DNA from: Mycolicibacterium gadium
GTDB taxonomy: Bacteria > Actinomycetota > Actinomycetes > Mycobacteriales > Mycobacteriaceae
Direction: 5' to 3'
Length of the DNA: 64,000 bases
Assembly: GCF_010728925.1 (NCBI RefSeq)
Contig: NZ_AP022608.1
Location: 2,480,001-2,544,000 of the forward strand
In this document: positions 55,650-64,000 of the stretch, one piece after another
Layout: the number at the start of each line of letters is the position of its first letter
Position numbering within the stretch: position 1 is the stretch's first letter
Made by a program: the position numbers and the translations under genes
Notes under the pieces: model-generated
Told to the model about the DNA's origin: nothing
What the model saw: the letters and a program-made list of their open reading frames with translations, nothing else
Databases searched by the model: none

Positions 55650-56957
55650 ATGCACGAGGAACGTGAATCAGTCATCGTCAACTGCCTCGTCGACGCGTTC
55701 TCGGACCTGATGAGGGCCGATCCCGACGCGTTCCGAACGAAGTTCCGCAAGATGGCGGCTGAGCCGTTCGCCTTCTACCGCGGGAGCGCGTGCGTGTTCT
55801 ACGCCGACGTCGCAGACCGCGAGGACCGGTGGGCGGACGAGCGGACCTCGCGCGTGTGGATCCAGGGTGACCTGCACGCCGAGAACTTCGGCACCTACAT
55901 GGATGGCGCCGGGGTTCTCATTTTCGACGTCAACGACTTCGACGAGGCGTTCGTCGGCCATTTCACCTGGGACCTGCAGCGGTTCGCTGCCAGCGTCGCG
56001 TTGATGTGTTGGCAGAAAGCGCTGTCCGACGAGGTCATTCGCGACCTGATCACGACGTTCGCCTCGTCGTATCTCGATCAGGTGCGCTGGTTCCTTCAGA
56101 CCGACGACGACGCCACCTTTTCACTGAACCTGGAAACCGCGCGCGGCGCCGTGCTGACGGCGTTGCAGGACGCCCGCTTGTCGACGCGTGACAAGATGCT
56201 CGACCGGATGACCCGCCTCGATGAATCGGATCGCCGGTTCCGAGAATCCCACGGCGTACGCCGACTTGACGACGCTGAATACGCGAAAGTGGAGGCCGCG
56301 TTCGAGGCCTACCAGGACACCATCCCTAAATCGAAGCGGTTCCGAGAAGTGGCCTACGACGTCAAGGACATTGTCGGCAGAACGGGGTTCGGGATCGGCA
56401 GCGCAGGGTTGCCGAGTTACAACGTGCTGATCGAAGGGTTCAACCAGGCTCTCGACAACGACATCGTCCTGTCGATGAAGCAGGGCAACGTCGCGGCGCC
56501 GAGCCGTGTTGTCGACGACGAGGCGGTGCACAACTACTTCAAGCATCAAGGCCACCGCACCGCGGTGTCCCAGCGTGCTTTGCAAGCGCATGCCGATCCC
56601 CTGCTCGGCTACACCGAAATCGACGGTGTCGGTTTCGTCGTCGCCGAACTGTCGCCCTACGAATCCGACCTGGATTGGTCGGAGCTGACCGAACCCGACG
56701 AACTGACCGAGGTGATCGACCAGCTCGGCCGCGCGGTAGCCAAGGTGCACTGCGTCGGCGACGCCGACAGCGACCAGGAGCTCGTGACGTTCCAGACCGA
56801 AGAAGCGATCGTCGACGTCATCGCCGACCGCGACGACGAATTCGTCGACGACATGGTTACCTTCGGTCTGGAGTACGCCGCGACGGTCCGCGATGACCAT
56901 CGCCATTTCGTCGAGGCGTTCAGGGAGGGACGCATTCCCGGAATCACGTCCACGTAG
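55650..56957 (+). CDS. DUF2252-family protein (kinase-like fold)
   Basis: 435 aa. Seen: FRKMAAEPFAFYRGSACVFY, IQGDLHAENFGTY (catalytic-loop-like) and FDVNDFDEAFVGHFTWDLQR (DFD metal motif), then a helical C-lobe. These match the protein-kinase-like APH fold. Known: DUF2252 is common in actinobacteria and uncharacterised. Context: plus strand, convergent with the Rieske operon; no partner gene is evident. A small-molecule kinase is inferred. Confidence 0.87.
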   Translation: MHEERESVIVNCLVDAFSDLMRADPDAFRTKFRKMAAEPFAFYRGSACVFYADVADREDRWADERTSRVWIQGDLHAENFGTYMDGAGVLIFDVNDFDEAFVGHFTWDLQRFAASVALMCWQKALSDEVIRDLITTFASSYLDQVRWFLQTDDDATFSLNLETARGAVLTALQDARLSTRDKMLDRMTRLDESDRRFRESHGVRRLDDAEYAKVEAAFEAYQDTIPKSKRFREVAYDVKDIVGRTGFGIGSAGLPSYNVLIEGFNQALDNDIVLSMKQGNVAAPSRVVDDEAVHNYFKHQGHRTAVSQRALQAHADPLLGYTEIDGVGFVVAELSPYESDLDWSELTEPDELTEVIDQLGRAVAKVHCVGDADSDQELVTFQTEEAIVDVIADRDDEFVDDMVTFGLEYAATVRDDHRHFVEAFREGRIPGITST

Positions 56958-56976
56958 ACCCGCATTCGTCGGGCGG

Positions 56977-57429
56977 TCAGCCCAACACGATCGAATCGCC
57001 CTGGACCGTGACGGGCTGTGACGCAAGCGGTTTCGTCGGAGGTCCGGCTGCAACGGAGCCGTCCAGGTTGAACTTGCTGCCGTGGCACGGGCAGTTGATG
57101 GTGCCGTCGACCACTTCGTTCACCGTGCACCCGGCGTGTGTGCAGGTCGACGAGAACCCCTTGAAGTCGCCCGCCGCCGCTTGGGTGACGACGACATCGC
57201 CGACGATGAGCCCCGACCCGACCGGCACCTCCGACGTCTTGGCGATTGCCTTGTTCTGTTCCGGGGCCGTACCGCCCGTCGTCGGCGCAGCGGTCGTCAT
57301 CGCGGTGTCACCGGATGCCTCCGGCTTCTTGCCGTAGGTCGTGCAGGCGGCGAGTACCGACGCGAGCAGTCCTACGCCGGCCCCGATCAGCACCTTCTGC
57401 CGTGGGATGCGCAAGTCTGTGAATGACAT
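56977..57429 (-). CDS. Rieske [2Fe-2S] lipoprotein
   Basis: 150 aa from ATG 57429 with GGAAAGG upstream. Seen: a signal peptide ending in lipobox LAAC (C29), a Thr/Ala/Pro linker, and a Rieske domain with CTHAGC (C96, H98, C101) and CPCHGS (C113, C115, H116). Expected cluster ligands are C96, H98, C113 and H116, with C101-C115 as disulfide. No twin-arginine pair is visible, though many Rieske proteins use Tat. Context: last gene of a three-gene operon with a cytochrome-b-like membrane protein and an exported protein. Role in outer-face electron transfer is inferred. Confidence 0.9.
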   Translation of the reverse strand: MSFTDLRIPRQKVLIGAGVGLLASVLAACTTYGKKPEASGDTAMTTAAPTTGGTAPEQNKAIAKTSEVPVGSGLIVGDVVVTQAAAGDFKGFSSTCTHAGCTVNEVVDGTINCPCHGSKFNLDGSVAAGPPTKPLASQPVTVQGDSIVLG

Positions 57430-57443
57430 AGAAAGCCTTTCCA

Positions 57444-58013
57444 CTAGAACGTGATTCCGCTGGTCTGGAAGAACCAAAGGGCTGAGGTCAACCAGACGTA
57501 TACGAGAACGAAGAACAGCAACCCGCCCGCGATCGGGATCACCCAGCCGCGGAGGCCTTTGCGGGTCAGCAACATCATCTTGGTGACAAAGACGCCGTAG
57601 AACAAGCATCCGAACAGCGAGTGGAACAGCACCCGACTGTCTGTCTCGGCGAATCCCAGGGCGTACAGGCAATGCACGGCGACGGGAACGCTGGCCAGCA
57701 CCGCCAGCCGCCCCGACCACACATGCGCGACGCTGATCCACGCGGGTGCCCTGCCGCCGGGAATCAGCCGGTACATCACGAAGGCAGACACGAGCTGGAA
57801 CAGCGCGAGAACCACCGCGAAGGTCCCCAGCCACGCCTTCACCGCCGTGCCACTGGAGAAACCCGCCACGTTCACCGAAAAGAACTGGGGCTCATGGATT
57901 TTACCGAACGCACCGAGTCCGACGGCGACGAGCGAGCCGATCAGAACGGCGGTCAGCACCGCTGCATCGCCCCGCGACGCCGTGATCCGCTCCGTGACGG
58001 GCGACTCAGACAT
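57444..58013 (-). CDS. DUF6529 membrane protein, cytochrome b561-like
   Basis: 189 aa from ATG 58013, overlapping the upstream stop by 8 nt. Seen: five hydrophobic segments and three histidines at or in membrane segments (H97 in AHVWSGR, H114 in VAVHCLYALG, H131 in LFHSLFG). Spacing of about 17 residues suits heme ligation across helices. Known: DUF6529 is uncharacterised and looks like small cytochrome b proteins. Context: between an exported protein and a Rieske lipoprotein in one operon. Heme binding is inferred. Confidence 0.78.
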   Translation of the reverse strand: MSESPVTERITASRGDAAVLTAVLIGSLVAVGLGAFGKIHEPQFFSVNVAGFSSGTAVKAWLGTFAVVLALFQLVSAFVMYRLIPGGRAPAWISVAHVWSGRLAVLASVPVAVHCLYALGFAETDSRVLFHSLFGCLFYGVFVTKMMLLTRKGLRGWVIPIAGGLLFFVLVYVWLTSALWFFQTSGITF

Positions 58014-58659
58014 CGCTGCTGCCCTCCACCCGTTGCGCGATGACCGTGTTCCCGTCGATGACCGTGTTCGCATAGTCGACGCCGATCGCCAACCCCGGAG
58101 CGGGCGCTGTCGATCCGTCGTCTCGCCGCAACACACCGGTCGCCTTGCCCGACGCGTCCACGATCCAGCTGCCGCGGACCCCGTCCTGCTCGTATACGTA
58201 CAGCCCGGCGGGTGACTGCGCGGGTTGCGCGGTGAAGTCCCACTTCTTGGCGCCGATCCAGAGGGTTCCGACGACCGCCGTGCCGTCCAGGCGTCCCTCG
58301 AGTCGGCCGGTCTTGTCCTTGCTCGTCAGGCTGACGGTGCCATTGAGCGCTGGGCCTCGCATCCACGATTCGATCGCGCTGCCGTCACAGGCATAGGCAA
58401 CGGCCGTGTCGCCCTCGATGGCGATATCCAAGGTGATGACACCCTTGGCGGTCGTGATCTTGCCGACGTAGTCCGCCTTGGCCGGGAACGAGGGCGAGGC
58501 GGGCGCAGGCGATGCGGTGATGGCTGTCGTCTGCGGCGGCGCGGCCACCGGAGTGCCGGTCACCACCGGCGCCTGCTCCTGGGAGATGTTGGCGAACATT
58601 AGACCGGCACCCAACACCGCGACCGCGCTGAGGGTGACCAGTGGACCACGAAATTTCAT
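58006..58659 (-). CDS. Exported/anchored protein, first gene of the Rieske operon
   Basis: 217 aa from ATG 58659 with AAGGAG 6 nt upstream. Seen: an N-terminal signal or anchor (LVTLSAVAVLGAGLMFA), a Pro/Ala/Thr linker, then a beta-rich domain (ADYVGKITTAKGVITLDIAIEGDTAVAYACDG ... GLYVYEQDGVRGSWIV). One cysteine (YACDG). No lipobox. No clear family. Context: overlaps the DUF6529 gene by 8 nt, so probably made together with it. Function unknown. Confidence 0.8.
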   Translation of the reverse strand: MKFRGPLVTLSAVAVLGAGLMFANISQEQAPVVTGTPVAAPPQTTAITASPAPASPSFPAKADYVGKITTAKGVITLDIAIEGDTAVAYACDGSAIESWMRGPALNGTVSLTSKDKTGRLEGRLDGTAVVGTLWIGAKKWDFTAQPAQSPAGLYVYEQDGVRGSWIVDASGKATGVLRRDDGSTAPAPGLAIGVDYANTVIDGNTVIAQRVEGSSDV

Positions 58660-58756
58660 CGTCTCTCCTTGGGCTGTCGGCCAACGCTTCTAGCGCCGGT
58701 TCGTCAGCACAACGGGAGCCGCGAGGAGATGGTTCAGTGCAATTTCAAACAGATCG

Positions 58757-60514
58757 TCAGCCAGGTAGCACCGGCTGCGTGCCGGGCACCATCAGCGGCC
58801 GCACCTCAGACCACACCGGATCGTTGTCGGCCGCCGCACCCGTCAGCTGCAGCACGCCGCGCTCGTCGGCGACGTAGACCGTCGACGGGTTCGCCGCGAC
58901 GGTGGTGACCGGCATCAGCAGATTGCGGCTGGGTCCGTCGGAGTTGACGCCGTCGAGGTTCACATAAGAGACCGGATGCTGCGGATCCGTGCGGCTGACG
59001 ACGATGTCGTCACCGGTGCGCCAGGCCAGTGAGACGACGGTGTTCCCCAGCCCGTACCCGAGTCGGCGCGGATAGGTCAACGCGTATCCCCCGCCGGGTG
59101 TCTGCTCCACCCCGGCCAAGATGACCTGACCATCGATGACCATCGCGACGCGGGTGCCGTCCCGCGACAGTTGCAGTTCCCGGATCGCCCCGGGAAAGCG
59201 GGACGACACGGGTGTGGAGTCGACGGGTATGCGCGCCGGTTGACCGGATGCGTCCTGGATGACGCGGACCACGTTGTTGCCGTCGACCACGACCCAGATC
59301 GCGTCGTCGAGGGACCAACTGGGCCGCGACAGATTGCGACCGTCCAGAACCTGCGAGGCGTTGCCGCCCAACGGACCGACCCACAACGACGACGCCATAT
59401 CGGGGGCACCGGGGCGCAACGTCACAATCGACGCCACGTTCTGCCCCGTCCGCGATATCGCCGCCGCGGTCTGGTTGGGCGTCGCGCCGAATGCTCCTGG
59501 AACACGCGGCGCACGGGTCCCGTCCAAGAACACCAGCGAGCCGCCCATCAATCCGTGCAGGCCTGCCGCTGCACCAGGGAATGCCCCTGGGTCGGTTGCC
59601 GCCACATCGGAGGTCTCCCAGCCGTTCGCGAAGCGGTCGTCGAGTGCGGCGCCGTCGGCGGTGATCACGTACGGACCGTTGATACCGGCGCGCGACAGCG
59701 TCCAAATGATCTGCGCCGCAAGCAGTTGGCGACTGTGTGGGTCGGTGGTCGACAGGTTTTCGAGGTCGATCCGCGCGCCACCGTAGCCGCGGCCGACGCC
59801 CGCCTTGCCGCCGTCGGCGCGGGTCACCGGCCCGCGCAGCTTCAGCGGCGGGCCCAGCAGGTTGCGCACACTCTTGGCCAGTTCCGGACGCGGTCCGGCG
59901 ATCAGCTTGCTGACCAGTTCCGTGGCCAACTGGTCAGGATCGGACACCGCGACGTAGCGCGGATCGGGGACGACGGTGCTGCCGGTCGGGTCGGCGAAGT
60001 AAAGGGTGTTGCGTTTGTAGGTGGCCTGAAACTGTTGCCAGTCAAGGAAAACCCCGTTGGGCAGCTTGTCGATACGCCAACCACCGGACGTCTTCACCAG
60101 TTCGATCGGCCCGGGGTCCGGCAACGCCCCCTCATCCGTCTCGAACACACCCAGGTCCGACAGCGACCCCAGAATGTCGGCGCGCATGCGCACCGTCACG
60201 CGATCCGGACCCCGCGTTTCGGTGAACACGACGTTGTCGATCAGCAGCGCGCTGCCCGCGTCATCCCATGCGCTGGAACCGGATTCGGTGAGGAACTGAC
60301 GCGCCGCCAGATGGCGATTGGCGGGGTCTGCGGTGGCCTTGAGGAATTCCCGCAACAGCACGTCGGGGTCCATGCCGGGCGTGGGCTTGGGCAGGCTCGG
60401 CGGCGCGGGCCGGTCGACAGTGCCGATCGCCTGTGGTGATGATGAACTGGGTACTCCTGCGCAGCCGGTGACGACGAACCCCAGTAGCGAAAGGACTGCG
60501 AGGAAGCGCTTCAC
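58757..60514 (-). CDS. lpqB: LpqB lipoprotein of the MtrAB-LpqB system
   Basis: 585 aa. Seen: signal peptide with lipobox VTGC (C18), a GerMN-like domain (about 50-200) and a C-terminal beta-propeller ([37 protein letters not shown]). Known: LpqB interacts with MtrB and tunes MtrA activity and cell division. Context: its ATG overlaps the mtrB stop (ATGA at 60511-60514). Confidence 0.94.
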   Translation of the reverse strand: MKRFLAVLSLLGFVVTGCAGVPSSSSPQAIGTVDRPAPPSLPKPTPGMDPDVLLREFLKATADPANRHLAARQFLTESGSSAWDDAGSALLIDNVVFTETRGPDRVTVRMRADILGSLSDLGVFETDEGALPDPGPIELVKTSGGWRIDKLPNGVFLDWQQFQATYKRNTLYFADPTGSTVVPDPRYVAVSDPDQLATELVSKLIAGPRPELAKSVRNLLGPPLKLRGPVTRADGGKAGVGRGYGGARIDLENLSTTDPHSRQLLAAQIIWTLSRAGINGPYVITADGAALDDRFANGWETSDVAATDPGAFPGAAAGLHGLMGGSLVFLDGTRAPRVPGAFGATPNQTAAAISRTGQNVASIVTLRPGAPDMASSLWVGPLGGNASQVLDGRNLSRPSWSLDDAIWVVVDGNNVVRVIQDASGQPARIPVDSTPVSSRFPGAIRELQLSRDGTRVAMVIDGQVILAGVEQTPGGGYALTYPRRLGYGLGNTVVSLAWRTGDDIVVSRTDPQHPVSYVNLDGVNSDGPSRNLLMPVTTVAANPSTVYVADERGVLQLTGAAADNDPVWSEVRPLMVPGTQPVLPG

Positions 60515-62148
60515 ACTGCTTCCGTTTCCCGAGTCGATCGCTGCGGAGCCCGTTCAGGCTCAACGGGTTTCAACGGAAGCGGGCTCGTGGTGACCTTGTG
60601 GCCGCGCACCAGCGGCAAGGTGAGCCGGAAACAGGCGCCCTTGCCGGGCTCGCCCCACGCCTCCAGCCGCCCCTGGTGCAGCCGGGCGTCCTCGATGCTG
60701 ATGGCCAGGCCGAGACCGGTGCCGCCGGAGCGGCGCACGCGCGACGGGTCCGAGCGCCAAAACCTGCTGAACACCAGCTTCTCCTCGCCCGGTCGCAACC
60801 CGATGCCATAGTCGCGCACCGTGACGGCCACGGTGTCGTCGTCGACACCCATCCTGATGCGCACCGGCTTGTGCTCGGCGTGATCGATGGCGTTGGCGAT
60901 CAGGTTGCGCAGGATGCGCTCGACCCGGCGCGGGTCGACCTCGGCGATGACGTCCTCGGTGGGCATGTCGACGATCAGCTCGATCTCGGCGTCCGCCGCC
61001 AGGTGGCCGACGTTGTCGAGCGCGCTCTGCACCGTCGCGCGCAGATCGACCGCCTCGACGCTCAGCTCGGCGACACCGGCGTCGTGGCGGGAGATTTCCA
61101 GCAGGTCGTTGAGCAGCGTCTCGAAGCGGTCGAGTTCGCTGACCATCAACTCTGTCGAACGACGCAGCGCCGGGTCGAGGTCGTCGCTGTGGTCGTGGAT
61201 CAGGTCCGCGGCCATCCGGACCGTCGTGAGCGGGGTGCGCAGCTCGTGGCTGACGTCGGAGGTGAACCGCCGCTGCAGGTTGCCGAACTCTTCCAGTGAA
61301 GTGATCTGCCGGTGCAGGCTTTCGGCCATGTCGTTGAAGGACACGGCCAACCGCGCCATGTCGTCCTCGCCGCGCACCGGCATGCGTTCGGTCAGGTGCC
61401 CTTCGGCGAACCGCTCGGCGATCCGCGAGGCCGACCGCACCGGCAGCACGATTTGTCTGGCCACCACGAGCGCGATCACGGCCAGCAGGCCGAGCAGGAC
61501 GACGCCTCCGGTGGCCATCGTGCCGCGCACCAGCGCGATGGTGGACTCCTCGTTGCTCAGCGGAAAGATCAGGTACAGCTCGAGATTCGCGACCGGCGAC
61601 GAGGTCGGGCTGCCGATGATCAGTGCCGGGCCGGAGAAACCTTCGGTGTTGACGGCCGCGTACTGGTAGCTGACCTGGCCGGCCTTGACGAACTCGCGCA
61701 GCGCGTTGGGCACCTGCTGCACCGGACCCGCCGCGGTGGCGGCTCGGGGTCCGTCACCGGGCACGACGAGCACCGCGTCGAACGCGCCGGCGAGGCCGGG
61801 ACCCGCGTCGGCGGTGCGGTCGATCAGGGTGTTACGGGCCAGCTGCAGGCTGCTGTCGAGCGAGCGCGTTTCCTCTCCGCCGACGATGCCGCTGACGGTG
61901 CCACGTGCCCGGTCGATCTCCTCGGTGGCGGCGCGTACCTTCACTTCGAGGATGCGATCGGTGATCTGGCTGGTCAACACGAAGCCCAGAGCCAGGATGA
62001 CGGCCAGTGACAGGCCCAGCGTCAAGGTGACGACGCGCAGCTGCAGGGAGCGCCGCCAGGCGAGACCCATCGCTCGACCCAGCGCGCCCAATCCGCGTAC
62101 AAGTGGTGCCGAACGCCGATGGATGCGCCTTCGCGAGCTCCAGATCAC
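60511..62148 (-). CDS. mtrB: MtrB sensor histidine kinase
   Basis: 545 aa. Seen: TM1 ([19 protein letters not shown], about 43-61), an extracytoplasmic domain, TM2 (about 210-230), HAMP, HisKA with [14 protein letters not shown] (His near 302), and HATPase ([32 protein letters not shown]). Known: phosphorylates MtrA; controls cell division, cell wall hydrolases and osmoprotection. Context: 4-nt overlap with mtrA upstream and with lpqB downstream. Confidence 0.96.
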   Translation of the reverse strand: MIWSSRRRIHRRSAPLVRGLGALGRAMGLAWRRSLQLRVVTLTLGLSLAVILALGFVLTSQITDRILEVKVRAATEEIDRARGTVSGIVGGEETRSLDSSLQLARNTLIDRTADAGPGLAGAFDAVLVVPGDGPRAATAAGPVQQVPNALREFVKAGQVSYQYAAVNTEGFSGPALIIGSPTSSPVANLELYLIFPLSNEESTIALVRGTMATGGVVLLGLLAVIALVVARQIVLPVRSASRIAERFAEGHLTERMPVRGEDDMARLAVSFNDMAESLHRQITSLEEFGNLQRRFTSDVSHELRTPLTTVRMAADLIHDHSDDLDPALRRSTELMVSELDRFETLLNDLLEISRHDAGVAELSVEAVDLRATVQSALDNVGHLAADAEIELIVDMPTEDVIAEVDPRRVERILRNLIANAIDHAEHKPVRIRMGVDDDTVAVTVRDYGIGLRPGEEKLVFSRFWRSDPSRVRRSGGTGLGLAISIEDARLHQGRLEAWGEPGKGACFRLTLPLVRGHKVTTSPLPLKPVEPERAPQRSTRETEAV

Positions 62149-62831
62149 GGAGGTCCGGCCTTATACCCCACTCCTCGAACGGTCAGCACCACCTGCGGAT
62201 TCTCCGGGTCTTTTTCGACCTTGGCCCGCAAACGCTGGACATGCACGTTCACCAAACGAGTGTCCGCCGGGTGTCGGTACCCCCACACCTGTTCGAGCAG
62301 CACATCTCGAGTAAACACCTGCCGCGGTTTGCGCGCCAACGCCACCAAGAGGTCGAACTCCAGCGGCGTCAGGGAGATCTGCTCACCCAGTCGGGTGACC
62401 TTGTGAGCAGGCACGTCGATGTCCACGTCGGCGATCGACAGCATCTCGGCGGGCTCATCCTCGTTGCGGCGAAGGCGGGCGCGCACGCGGGCGACGAGTT
62501 CCTTCGGTTTGAACGGCTTCATCACGTAGTCGTCGGCGCCGGACTCCAACCCGAGGACGACGTCGACCGTGTCGGTCTTGGCCGTCAGCATGACGATCGG
62601 CACCCCGGAGTCCGCGCGCAGAACGCGGCACACGTCGATGCCGTTCATGCCGGGCAACATCAGGTCGAGCAGCACCAGGTCGGGCCGCAGTTCGCGGACT
62701 GCGGTCAGCGCTTGGGTGCCGTCACCGATGACCGCGGTGTCGAAGCCCTCCCCGCGCAGCACGATGGTGAGCATCTCGGCGAGCGAAGGGTCGTCATCGA
62801 CAACCAGAATCCTTTGCCTCATGGTGTCCAT
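62145..62831 (-). CDS. mtrA: MtrA response regulator (OmpR family)
   Basis: 228 aa. Seen: receiver domain with acidic pocket (VVDDDPS) and phospho-acceptor in [13 protein letters not shown] (Asp near 56), and a winged-helix DNA-binding domain ([32 protein letters not shown]). Nearly identical to other mycobacterial MtrA. Known: essential regulator of dnaA, rpf and septum genes. Context: tmk lies 48 nt upstream on the same strand. Confidence 0.97.
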   Translation of the reverse strand: MDTMRQRILVVDDDPSLAEMLTIVLRGEGFDTAVIGDGTQALTAVRELRPDLVLLDLMLPGMNGIDVCRVLRADSGVPIVMLTAKTDTVDVVLGLESGADDYVMKPFKPKELVARVRARLRRNEDEPAEMLSIADVDIDVPAHKVTRLGEQISLTPLEFDLLVALARKPRQVFTRDVLLEQVWGYRHPADTRLVNVHVQRLRAKVEKDPENPQVVLTVRGVGYKAGPP

Positions 62832-62879
62832 GGTGTCACCAAACCGCGATAAAACGCCGGTAGCAGAGGGGCGAGTCGG

Positions 62880-63509
62880 CTATTGAACCAGCTCTGCGGC
62901 TAGCTTCGCCGCGTCGACCTCCGGCGGGGCGACCTTCCACGGTCCACACCAATTCGCGGCGGCCAGCTCGGCGTAGACCTGCCCGGTGCGGCGCTGGAGG
63001 CCGTCGTCGCGCTCGTAGGCGTCCTTCGCGCGGTCGGCTTCCTCGCGGGCACGGTGGTCGGCGCGAGCGGCGGCGAGCTCGATCGGCACCGCCAGCAGGA
63101 TCTGGGCGTCGGGCTTGGGCAGCTGGAGGCGGCCGTACTCGAGGTCGCGCACCCATTCGACGACCTCCCCGTCGGCTCCCTGGTGCAGCCGGGCCGCGCT
63201 GTAGGCCGCGTTGGATGCGACGTAGCGGTCGAGGATCACCACGTCGTAGGTGTCGGCGCGTCGAGCGATTTCGGCTTTGGCGCCGGCACGGTCGAGGGCG
63301 AACAGCACGGCCATCGCATGCACCGACTCGGCGAGGTCGCCGTGGGCGCCGTGCAGGGCCTCGGCGGCGAGGTCAGCGGTGATGGATTCGTGGTAGCGGG
63401 GAAAGGACAGAGTGGTGACGGTCTTTCGTGCCCCCTCGAACGCGGTACGCAGACCGTTGGTCAGTGTGCGCTTGCCGGCGCCGTCGACACCTTCGATCAC
63501 GATGAGCAC
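62880..63509 (-). CDS. tmk: Thymidylate kinase
   Basis: 209 aa from GTG 63509. Seen: P-loop EGVDGAGKRT near 6-15, FPRYHES, and DRYVASNAAYSAARLHQG. The mycobacterial features (SNAAYSAAR) are kept. Known: phosphorylates dTMP to dTDP for DNA synthesis. Context: first gene of the run tmk-mtrA-mtrB-lpqB. In M. tuberculosis sahH lies upstream of tmk; here a divergent DUF899 gene is found instead. Confidence 0.95.
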   Translation of the reverse strand: MLIVIEGVDGAGKRTLTNGLRTAFEGARKTVTTLSFPRYHESITADLAAEALHGAHGDLAESVHAMAVLFALDRAGAKAEIARRADTYDVVILDRYVASNAAYSAARLHQGADGEVVEWVRDLEYGRLQLPKPDAQILLAVPIELAAARADHRAREEADRAKDAYERDDGLQRRTGQVYAELAAANWCGPWKVAPPEVDAAKLAAELVQ

Positions 63510-63587
63510 GCAGCGAGCGTAACGGTGAGTTTCGCCGGGGCCGGCGGTCTACACCGAAGACCCATCGGAGACGAGGAGAATGACGCG

Positions 63588-64000
63588 ATGACAACGCACG
63601 CCGTCGGGACGCGCGAACAGTGGCGGGCCGCATATGAGCGACAGTTGGCCGACGAGAAGGAACTGACGCGTCGCGCGACCGAGCTTGCGCGGACACGGCA
63701 AGAACTGCCGTGGGTGCCGGTCGACAAGGAGTACGTGTTCGACACGACGACCGGGGAGCGCACGCTCGCCGAGTTGTTCGACGGCCGGTCGCAGTTGATC
63801 GTGCGGCACTTCATGCACGGGCCCAAGACGCCGGAGGGCTGCCCGGGGTGCACGTTCGAAACGGACAACCTGGTCGGCGCCGTGCAGCATCTGGCGCACC
63901 GGGATGTGACGTTTCTGCTCGCATCGCGCTCGCCGTTGCCGGTCCTCACCGCATACAAAGAGCGGATGGGCTGGGACGTGGAGTGGGTGTCGTCCGGTGG
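63588..64000 (+). CDS. DUF899 (thioredoxin-like) family protein, 3' truncated
   Basis: About 137 codons visible from ATG 63588; the frame runs off the window end. Seen: LPWVPVDKEYVFDTTTGE, LAELFDGRSQLIVRHFMHG, GCPGCTFETDNLVG, HRDVTFLLASRSPL and AYKERMGWDVEWVSS, all typical of DUF899. The GCPGC cysteines could be redox active. GGAG lies about 10 nt upstream. Known: DUF899 has a thioredoxin-like fold; function unsettled. Context: divergent from tmk by 78 nt, in the place of sahH in M. tuberculosis. Confidence 0.85.
   Translation, partial: MTTHAVGTREQWRAAYERQLADEKELTRRATELARTRQELPWVPVDKEYVFDTTTGERTLAELFDGRSQLIVRHFMHGPKTPEGCPGCTFETDNLVGAVQHLAHRDVTFLLASRSPLPVLTAYKERMGWDVEWVSSG

Noticed and set aside
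57345..57429. Twin-arginine signal on the Rieske lipoprotein
   Set aside because: Only single arginines (RIPRQK) are present, so a Tat signal cannot be claimed from sequence.

Overview
The window is a chromosomal segment of a high-GC actinobacterium, almost certainly a rapid-growing mycobacterium (Mycolicibacterium type). The evidence is the gene content (whiB7, whiB1, mycoredoxin, AdnAB, FasR, MtrAB-LpqB, SigH-RshA, DesA3) and an order that follows the M. tuberculosis Rv3195 to Rv3247c block nearly gene for gene. This is core chromosome, not an accessory island. The local departures are an IS30-family insertion, a BCCT transporter where ppk2 would be expected, an MpaB-oxygenase/TetR/crotonase cluster, a Rieske/cytochrome-b-like operon, and a DUF899 gene beyond tmk.

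Layout. 1-4.3 kb: a zincin-like protein, an E1-like (TOMM cyclodehydratase-type) protein, an ABC1/UbiB kinase, then whiB7 with a long leader carrying a uORF and an attenuator. 4.3-16.7 kb: DNA repair and redox genes (uvrD2, mrx1, nudC, a K+ channel, a DoxX-like protein, adnB-adnA, lipV, an alkyltransferase-like protein). 16.7-30.3 kb: moeB1, a DUF3152 metalloprotease-like protein, fasR, an MmpS-like protein, a frameshifted MiaE-like gene, rhlE, a ParA-like ATPase, gpm2-entC-GNAT and a diacylglycerol-kinase-type lipid kinase. 30.3-34.6 kb: regulators (whiB1, pdtaS, rshA-sigH), the biotinyl protein TB7.3, the tiny ribosomal protein bL37 and YbaK. 34.6-36 kb: the IS30-family element. 36-40.5 kb: accessory metabolism (SDR, DUF2071, crotonase, TetR, MpaB module). 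40.5-48.8 kb: SRAP, aroA, rsgA, a small exported protein, desA3 and its reductase, DUF6912, BCCT. 48.9-58.7 kb: a Tgs-like acyltransferase, an Rv3235-like protein, secA1, hpf, comF, DUF2252 and the Rieske operon. 58.7-64 kb: lpqB-mtrB-mtrA-tmk and a truncated DUF899 gene.

How the genes work together. Several operons are tied by 4-nt start/stop overlaps (adnA-adnB, nudC-channel, gpm2-entC-GNAT, sigH-rshA, aroA-rsgA, the three-gene MpaB unit, mtrA-mtrB-lpqB). Regulation is visible in the DNA: a WhiB7 autoregulatory promoter with attenuator, a SigH-type promoter upstream of sigH plus a strong upstream GTG for a longer SigH, a CRP-like site before whiB1, a palindromic operator at a TetR gene, and a shared tandem-palindrome operator before desA3 and its reductase gene. 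No rRNA, tRNA or CRISPR array was recognised.
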